This document shows, piece after piece, positions 59,326 to 64,000 of a stretch of 64,000 nt of DNA. The stretch spans positions 372,001-436,000 of the forward strand of contig NZ_FXZC01000002.1 in NCBI RefSeq assembly GCF_900169275.1. The letters are read 5' to 3'. Positions within the stretch are counted from its first letter, which is position 1; every line of letters begins with the position of its first letter. The notes beneath the pieces were generated by a model. That model had not been told where the DNA came from. It did not search any database and saw nothing but the letters and a program-made list of their open reading frames with translations. The DNA comes from Brevibacterium casei CIP 102111. Lineage in GTDB: Bacteria > Actinomycetota > Actinomycetes > Actinomycetales > Brevibacteriaceae. A program made the translations under genes and the position numbers.

Positions 59326-59766
59326 GTGAAACTCGCCACGACTGACCTGCGCAGAACAGCACTGCTGGCCGGCGTCGGAGCGATCGCCGCAGCCGGACTC
59401 GTCGGCATGGGCGCACCGGCACAGGCCGCCGAGTCCGAAGGAGTCTGGGACCGCGTCGCCGAATGCGAATCCGGCGGAGACTGGAGCATCAACACCGGCA
59501 ACGGCTACTACGGCGGCCTGCAGTTCTCCCTGCAGACGTGGAAGGCATTCGGCGGTGAGGGAATGCCGCACGAAGCGAGCAAGCAGGAGCAGATCAGCGT
59601 CGCACAGAAGACGCTGGCCGAACAGGGTCCTGGCGCGTGGCCGACCTGCGGTGAGAAGGCCGGTCTGACGAAGGAGAACGGCGCTGCGGACGACGGTGAC
59701 GGCGGATCCGGTGACGGCGGAGACTCCGGCGAAGTCGGACTCGGCGGATACAGCGTGACGAACTGA
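59326..59766 (+). CDS. Resuscitation-promoting factor-like protein, short paralogue
   Basis: A 146-aa secreted protein: signal peptide to about residue 37 ([20 protein letters not shown]...), Rpf domain ~40-117 ([56 protein letters not shown]), then a short Gly/Asp-rich tail. Its Rpf domain and signal peptide are nearly the same as those of the gene 165 bp upstream, so the two arose by tandem duplication and differ mainly in the tail. The GTG is preceded by GGGAG. A strong terminator follows. Confidence 0.9.
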   Translation: MKLATTDLRRTALLAGVGAIAAAGLVGMGAPAQAAESEGVWDRVAECESGGDWSINTGNGYYGGLQFSLQTWKAFGGEGMPHEASKQEQISVAQKTLAEQGPGAWPTCGEKAGLTKENGAADDGDGGSGDGGDSGEVGLGGYSVTN

Positions 59767-59822
59767 GCGATTCGCGCTGACGAGATCGCCAACTGCGGAG
59801 AACTCGACCTGCAGAGATCTCC

Positions 59823-59861
59823 CTGTGGCCGTGGGCGGTGCCGCACCGTCCACGGCCACAG
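59823..59861 (+). terminator. rpf2 terminator
   Basis: Two 19-base arms (59823-59841 and 59843-59861) pair throughout, with a single G-T wobble. The stem starts CTGTGGCCGTGG and ends CCACGGCCACAG. It lies 56 bp after the rpf2 stop. Confidence 0.8.
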
Positions 59862-60386
59862 TCGTCCTCGCGGAAGTGACGGGCATTGTCGCGGTATCGC
59901 GCAACCTTGTGCAATACGCCGATAATATACATTATGTTAACTACACTGATTGGGCCGGCTCCCCTCGAGTCGGCGGACTCGCATCGGCAGTTCGTTCTCT
60001 GGCTGGGCAGCTCGCGTCAGCAGATCAGCTGCCGACGCGTCAGTCAGTCGCCACCTCGGCGAGCCTCGGCCGTCAGTCGCCGCCGTGCGCCGCTGAACGT
60101 CCGTCGCCGTCTGCAGTGCATGTGCCCTCTGTGGTTCACGCGTCGTCCAGAATTCATCTGCCATCAGCGGTTCGCGGACGCCCTCGGTCCGCGCATCCCG
60201 CGAGAATATGGCACTGCATGCCACTCGCCCCTGCGTCCTCGAGTATCAGCGCACCAGTGTACGATGCGGCTCCCTGACCACGGATGACTACGCGTGTACT
60301 GAGATCGACGACTGCCTCAGTCCCCCGATTCCGGTCTCACTTCCCACAGGATCCATTGACTGTTCGAACGTGCGATCAGTAAGGTG
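59862..60386. other. ~525-bp region without a supported gene, containing an A/T-rich island
   Basis: No open frame here has a ribosome site, typical codon bias or recognisable product. The sequence at 59917-59952 is strikingly A/T-rich for this genome (ATAATATACATTATGTTAAC), with ATAAT/ATTAT arms, and contains a TACACT -10-like hexamer. Further right are CGCGGAC/GTCCGCG arms (around 60173-60193) and TGGCA/TGCCA arms. It could be a promoter for a small RNA or a remnant of decayed sequence. Confidence 0.45.
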
Positions 60387-60406
60387 AGTGTGATCGCGGC
60401 CACACT
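60387..60406. promoter_or_regulatory. Palindromic operator candidate upstream of MFS gene
   Basis: AGTGTG (60387-60392) and CACACT (60401-60406) are perfect inverted arms eight bases apart, 34 bp before the MFS start. The symmetry suits a dimeric repressor. No regulator gene is adjacent, so the binder is unknown. Confidence 0.4.
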
Positions 60407-60440
60407 GCTGGTCGGATGATTCCACGACGCAAGGAAGCTC

Positions 60441-61787
60441 ATGGTCCTCCAGCCCACTCCCCCTGCCACGACGACACATCCGGGATCCGAGTCCCGCCGG
60501 AAGGCGTGGTCGCTCACCGCCCTGCTCGTCGTCCTCTACGTCGTCAACTACGGCGACAAAGCCGCGTTCGGCATCATCGCCCAGGCCCTCAAGGACGAAC
60601 TCGGCATCAGCGCGGCGCAGATCGGACTCGTCGGCAGCCTCTTCTTCTTCGCCTTCACGATCGGCGGGTTCTTCGCCGGGGCGCTCAACCGCTGGATGTC
60701 GCTGCGCACCGTCCTCCTCGTCCTCGCCCTCGTCTGGGCCGCGGCCATGCTCCCCCTCGTCGTCTCGGCGACCTTCGCCGTGCTCGTCGTCTCCCGCATG
60801 CTCCTCGGAATCGCCGAAGGACCGAGCTCTGCGCTCATCCACACCGCCGCGTATTCGTGGCACCCCACCGAGCGCCGCGGCTTCCCGGGTGCCCTGCTCG
60901 CCAGCGCCGCCTCGGTCGCGAAGATCGTCCTCGCTCCCCTGCTCGCCTACCTCTCGGTGACCTACGGGTGGCGCAGCGCGCTCATCACCATGGCGGTCAT
61001 CGGCATCGTCTGGTGCGTCTTCTGGCTGCGCCTCTGGGAGGTCGGCCCCTACATCCCCGCGAAGGCGACCGGCCCCGCGAAGGCGACCGGTCCGACGAAG
61101 ACGTCGTCGGACTCCGGCACCGACGAGCCCAGGGTGCCGTGGGCACGGATCCTGCTCACTCGCACCTTCCTCACCGGGGTGCCGCTCGTCGCGAGCATCT
61201 ACGCCCTCGTCACGGTCGTCCTCACCTGGCTGCCGTCCTACTTCGAGGTCGGGCTCGGCTTCAGTCGCCTCGAGGCCGGATCGATGCTCGCGATCCCCTC
61301 GGTCGTCGGCCTCATCAGCCTCATCGGCGGCACCCTCCTCTCCGATTTCCTCCTCGCCCGCGGGTGGTCCTCCCGGTTCGTCCGCATCGTCGGACCGTCC
61401 CTGCTCGTCATCGTCGGTGGCGGGATCCTCTTCCTCCTCCCCTCGATCGAGAACCCGGCCGCGGCCGTCGCGATCGTCTCGATCGGCTACGGTGTCGGGG
61501 TCGTCGTCCTCCCGCTCTCCAACGCCGCGGTCTCCGAGATCTGCCCGCCCGAACAGACCGCGGGCACCCTCGGCATCTTCCTCGCGCTCATGGCCATCGG
61601 CGGTCTCATCGGCCCGTACGTCACCGGACTCATCGTCGACGCCGCCGCGAGCCCCGGCGACGGCTACGCGACCGCGTTCCAGGTCCTCGGCGTCGCCGCC
61701 GCGCTCAGCGCGCTGCTCACGCTGATCTTCGCCGATCCTGAACGGGACAAGGTCCTCGTCCGCGGTGATAATGCCCGGTCGTCGTGA
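60441..61787 (+). CDS. MFS transporter (anion:cation symporter-like)
   Basis: A 448-aa protein with 12 membrane helices. Helix 1 reads LLVVLYVVNYGDKAAFGIIA, similar to the ACS/phthalate-glucarate group (NYxDRxxxG). Helix 4 contains SRMLLGIAEGPSSALIH, then WHPTERRGFPGALLASAASV. The loop between helices 6 and 7 has a tandem PAKATG repeat. The start has AAGGAAG seven bases upstream. The substrate is probably an organic anion (inference). It ends directly beside the convergent DinB-fold gene. Confidence 0.85.
   Translation: MVLQPTPPATTTHPGSESRRKAWSLTALLVVLYVVNYGDKAAFGIIAQALKDELGISAAQIGLVGSLFFFAFTIGGFFAGALNRWMSLRTVLLVLALVWAAAMLPLVVSATFAVLVVSRMLLGIAEGPSSALIHTAAYSWHPTERRGFPGALLASAASVAKIVLAPLLAYLSVTYGWRSALITMAVIGIVWCVFWLRLWEVGPYIPAKATGPAKATGPTKTSSDSGTDEPRVPWARILLTRTFLTGVPLVASIYALVTVVLTWLPSYFEVGLGFSRLEAGSMLAIPSVVGLISLIGGTLLSDFLLARGWSSRFVRIVGPSLLVIVGGGILFLLPSIENPAAAVAIVSIGYGVGVVVLPLSNAAVSEICPPEQTAGTLGIFLALMAIGGLIGPYVTGLIVDAAASPGDGYATAFQVLGVAAALSALLTLIFADPERDKVLVRGDNARSS
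61055..61090 (+). repeat. Perfect tandem 18-bp duplication in the MFS gene
   Basis: The unit CCCCGCGAAGGCGACCGG occurs twice in succession (61055-61072 and 61073-61090), duplicating six residues in the central cytoplasmic loop. Confidence 0.9.
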
Positions 61788-62357
61788 TCAGGGGGTGCGT
61801 CCGGAGAGCAGGAGCACGCGCTCGGCAGCGGTGACGGACGCGCTTGCCTCCCGAGGCGGAGCGTACCCGCCGGTCGCGCCGAGCGAGACGATGAGGTCGC
61901 CGAGCCCGGACTCGATCCACTCGGCCAGCGACTCCTCGATCGGCCAGGCATGACCCGTTCCCGTCGAGAGGTCGGCGGCGTGAAGCGTGAGTTCGAGGAT
62001 CCGCATCCGCACGAGCTGATGGCCGGAGATCGGTCCGATCCGGTGGGCGACATCGCGGTCGAGGTCGCACTCCCCCGCACTCGCCCGGAAATCCCGTTCG
62101 CGTTCCCAGAACGCGACGAGCGGATCCTCGCCGAGGTGGTCCTCGGCTCTCGTCGCCTCGACCGCTGCCGGATCCTCCTGCCGCAGGAGCATCGCGTAGC
62201 GCAGTCCCCCGCCGACGAGGTGGTTGACGAGGTCCCGGTTCGTCCACCCCGCGCACCCGCTGGGACGGTCGACCGCCTCGGCGCCGAGACGACCGAGGGC
62301 CGTGACCCAGCACCGCTCGGCACAATCGAGCTGGGCGTCGATGACGGGATCGGGCAT
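61788..62357 (-). CDS. DinB-fold, mycothiol-dependent maleylpyruvate isomerase-like protein
   Basis: A 189-aa four-helix protein. AVDRPSGCAGWTNRDLVNHL followed by VGGGLRYAM gives the family GWxxxDLVxHL pattern with a metal-type His. The second His lies in LELTLHAADLSTGTG. These proteins often use mycothiol, whose synthesis (mshC) is encoded in this window; the actual reaction is unknown. The ATG at 62357 fits the domain. A GAGAAT -10-like hexamer lies six bases upstream with no Shine-Dalgarno sequence. The open frame upstream to 62471 is not needed. Confidence 0.8.
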   Translation of the reverse strand: MPDPVIDAQLDCAERCWVTALGRLGAEAVDRPSGCAGWTNRDLVNHLVGGGLRYAMLLRQEDPAAVEATRAEDHLGEDPLVAFWERERDFRASAGECDLDRDVAHRIGPISGHQLVRMRILELTLHAADLSTGTGHAWPIEESLAEWIESGLGDLIVSLGATGGYAPPREASASVTAAERVLLLSGRTP

Positions 62358-62496
62358 GGCCCGATTCTCCCACGGGCACGACCGGGTGACACGGGTTCTC
62401 ATCAGGTGGGAAATCCTGAGAGAACACTGTGAGACCTGCCGGATTCGGGTTATGTTGCTCTGACAAGGCATTCACGACGGCGTGAGGAGTCCGACG

Positions 62497-63243
62497 ATGG
62501 TGACGGCCAGCGGCACTGCCGACTACCTGCCCCTGGCGAACGCCCCGCTGCTCTGGATCCTCGCACTCGCGGTCATGGGCGTCGTCGTGGTCCAGTCGCT
62601 CATCTACATGTCCGCAGTGCGCAGGAACGCGGAGTCGGCGGGGATGACCCAGGCCGAGGTGACGCGGGCCTTCCGGGCCGGTGGAGTCGCGGCGATCGGG
62701 CCGTCGCTGGCCGTCGTCCTCGTCGCGATCGCCCTCCTGCCGCTCTTCGGCACTCCCCCGGTCATCGTCCGCGTCGGCCTCATCGGCTCGGCCGCCACCG
62801 AGGTCGCCTCCGCCTCGATCGCGGCGGGCACGATGGAGGCGAATCTCGGCGATGCGACGTTCACCCGCGGCGTCTTCATCGTCGCGCTCATGGCGATGAG
62901 CCTCTCGGGGGCGGGGTGGATGCTCGCCACGCTCATCCTCACCCCGATCTTCCGCCGCAGCTCCCACAGGCTCGAGAAGGTCAATCCCGCGCTCATGTCG
63001 ATCATCCCCGGGGCCGCACTGCTGGCCGCCTTCGCGGCCCTGACCTTCCGAGAGATCCCCAAGTCGCCGACCCACATCATCGCGATCGCCGCGTCCGCCG
63101 CCGTCATGGCCGTCTGCCTCCTCCTCGCCCGCACCCTGCGCCAGTCCTGGCTCAAGGAGTGGGCGCTGGGGATCGCCGTGCTCGCCGGACTCGTCGCCGC
63201 CTACTTCGCCCACTACGCCGGCCTCGGCGTCGCCCCGAGCTGA
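62497..63243 (+). CDS. DUF5058 family membrane protein
   Basis: A 248-aa protein with seven or so membrane helices: LLWILALAVMGVVVVQSLIY, then a cytoplasmic MTQAEVTRAFRAGGVAAIGP, IVRVGLIGSAATEVASASIA and others. It is usually paired with a second membrane protein, as here. Function unknown; a transporter is likely. The ATG at 62497 is preferred over the GTG at 62482 because GAGGAG precedes it. A TATGTT -10 (62450-62455) would give a ~36-nt leader. Confidence 0.8.
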   Translation: MVTASGTADYLPLANAPLLWILALAVMGVVVVQSLIYMSAVRRNAESAGMTQAEVTRAFRAGGVAAIGPSLAVVLVAIALLPLFGTPPVIVRVGLIGSAATEVASASIAAGTMEANLGDATFTRGVFIVALMAMSLSGAGWMLATLILTPIFRRSSHRLEKVNPALMSIIPGAALLAAFAALTFREIPKSPTHIIAIAASAAVMAVCLLLARTLRQSWLKEWALGIAVLAGLVAAYFAHYAGLGVAPS

Positions 63244-63268
63244 TCGACCCGCACAGAGGAGCCCGACC

Positions 63269-64000
63269 ATGCCGCCTTCCATCACCACACCGTCCCACGA
63301 GGCGTTCGAGAGGACGACGACGAAGTGGGGCTCGATCACGCTCTTCGCCGGGTTCCTCATCGCCACCTCGGTGCCGTTCTATCTCCTCTTCGTCGCGCAG
63401 GCCGACATCACCGTCGGCGACATCCTCACGGCATTCCTCGCCGTCTTCGCCGTCTACGGCGTCTTCTACATCGTCGAACCGCTCACCTACTACCCGATCC
63501 TCGGCCCAGCCGGGATGTACCAGGCGTTCATGATCGGCAACATCGCCAACAAGCTCCTCCCCTCGGCGATCGTCGCCCAGGACACGATCGGGGCGAAGCC
63601 GGGGACCCGACGAGGCGAGTATGCCGCGACGATGGCGATCTGCGGTGCCGCCCTCATCCACGTCTTCTCCATGGTCCTCTTCGTCGGCGTCCTCGGCACC
63701 TGGCTGGTGACGATCATCCCCGAGGACATCACCCTCATCGCCCAGCTCTACATCCTCCCGGCGATCCTCGGCGGGGTGACCATCCAGCTCATCGTCTCGC
63801 TCCGGCAGGTCAAGGCGACGATCATCGCGCTCACCGTCGCCGCCCTCGTCATCCTCGTCCTCATTCCGATCGTCCCCGTCCTCGCCCCCGGGGACGTCGC
63901 TATCGTGGTCCTCGTGACGATCATCATCACGTGGTTCACGAGGAACAAGGCGGTCACCGACGTCCGCGACCCGGGTGACGATCCGACCGGCATCAACTGA
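63269..64000 (+). CDS. Membrane protein paired with DUF5058
   Basis: A 243-aa protein with about seven helices: SITLFAGFLIATSVPFYLLF, ILTAFLAVFAVYGVFYIVEP, TYYPILGPAGMYQAFMIGNI, then GEYAATMAICGAALIHVFSM and others. The loop segment GPAGMYQAFMIGNIANKLLP is likely functional, as it is polar and Gly-rich within a membrane region. I do not recognise a named family. It starts 25 bp after the DUF5058 gene with AGAGGAG before the ATG, so both are in one operon. The stop codon is the last three bases of the window. Confidence 0.75.
   Translation: MPPSITTPSHEAFERTTTKWGSITLFAGFLIATSVPFYLLFVAQADITVGDILTAFLAVFAVYGVFYIVEPLTYYPILGPAGMYQAFMIGNIANKLLPSAIVAQDTIGAKPGTRRGEYAATMAICGAALIHVFSMVLFVGVLGTWLVTIIPEDITLIAQLYILPAILGGVTIQLIVSLRQVKATIIALTVAALVILVLIPIVPVLAPGDVAIVVLVTIIITWFTRNKAVTDVRDPGDDPTGIN

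Noticed and set aside
55699..59904. 1401-codon minus-strand open frame opposite uvrA2 and the rpf genes
   Set aside because: It spans several real plus-strand genes, has shadow composition and no start signal.
59825..60277. 150-codon plus-strand open frame after rpf2
   Set aside because: Its start lies inside the rpf2 terminator stem, there is no SD site, and the protein is unstructured low-complexity sequence.

Overview
The window is one contiguous stretch of a high-GC actinobacterial chromosome. It carries a complete Pup-proteasome locus (arc, dop, pup, prcB, prcA, pafA, pafB, pafC), mycothiol synthesis (mshC), RbpA, polyprenol-phosphate mannose synthase, accessory SecA2, two resuscitation-promoting factors and an ImuB-DnaE2 mutasome. 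Gene content and order over about 13-48 kb follow the backbone known from Mycobacterium (around Rv2050-Rv2136) and from Micrococcales. A Brevibacterium-like member of Micrococcales is my best guess; this is inferred from content and was not tested by alignment. No insertion sequences, phage genes, integrases or CRISPR arrays were seen.

Layout. (1) 1-4.1 kb: the 3' end of imuB overlapping dnaE2 (damage-induced mutagenesis). (2) 4.1-6.6 kb: metY-metX (methionine from O-acetylhomoserine) behind a structured leader. (3) 6.7-13 kb: a lipid-degradation island, with tetR-acyl-CoA oxidase diverging from thiolase-fabG4-MaoC. (4) 13.1-25.1 kb: tRNA-Leu(GAG), an M20 peptidase, then a conserved actinobacterial block (DUF5703, phosphomutase, uppP, AKR-like, DUF3090, SCO1664 family, mshC, PAC2, HAD, RecB-like nuclease, site-2 protease). 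(5) 25.2-38.7 kb: trmI and the Pup-proteasome system, two FKBP-type isomerases, DUF3866, pafBC and tatAC. (6) 38.7-48.8 kb: helY, then secA2 behind an unusual 5'-nuclease/DEDDh-exonuclease fusion, an amidohydrolase relative, ppm1, rbpA and a GDPD phosphodiesterase. (7) 48.8-64 kb, more accessory: RlpA-like cell-wall protein, a YafY-type regulator with SDR, putrescine oxidase and APC permease, an AraC-VOC-UvrA2 module, two tandem rpf genes, an MFS transporter, a DinB-fold protein and a DUF5058 membrane-protein pair.

How it works together. Pup is conjugated by PafA and removed by Dop; ARC unfolds pupylated substrates for the PrcBA core. PafBC, which activates DNA-damage genes in mycobacteria, lies in the same region as DnaE2-ImuB, HelY, the exonuclease fusion and UvrA2, so the window is rich in genome-maintenance functions. 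Puo and the APC permease make a plausible putrescine uptake and oxidation unit. Rpf and RlpA-like proteins remodel peptidoglycan and appear to share a promoter-proximal TTCGGTRAC element.

A recurring expression signature is leaderless initiation. At 18 genes a TANNNT -10 hexamer lies only 6-8 nt before the start codon, with no usable Shine-Dalgarno sequence. The gap is 7 nt at all seven GTG starts and usually 6 nt at ATG starts. The most unusual coding features are the nuclease fusion (43713-45431), an ARC ATPase without the C-terminal QYL-type tail although the 20S core is present, and three proteins whose family active-site residues appear to be lost (AKR, amidohydrolase, SDR).
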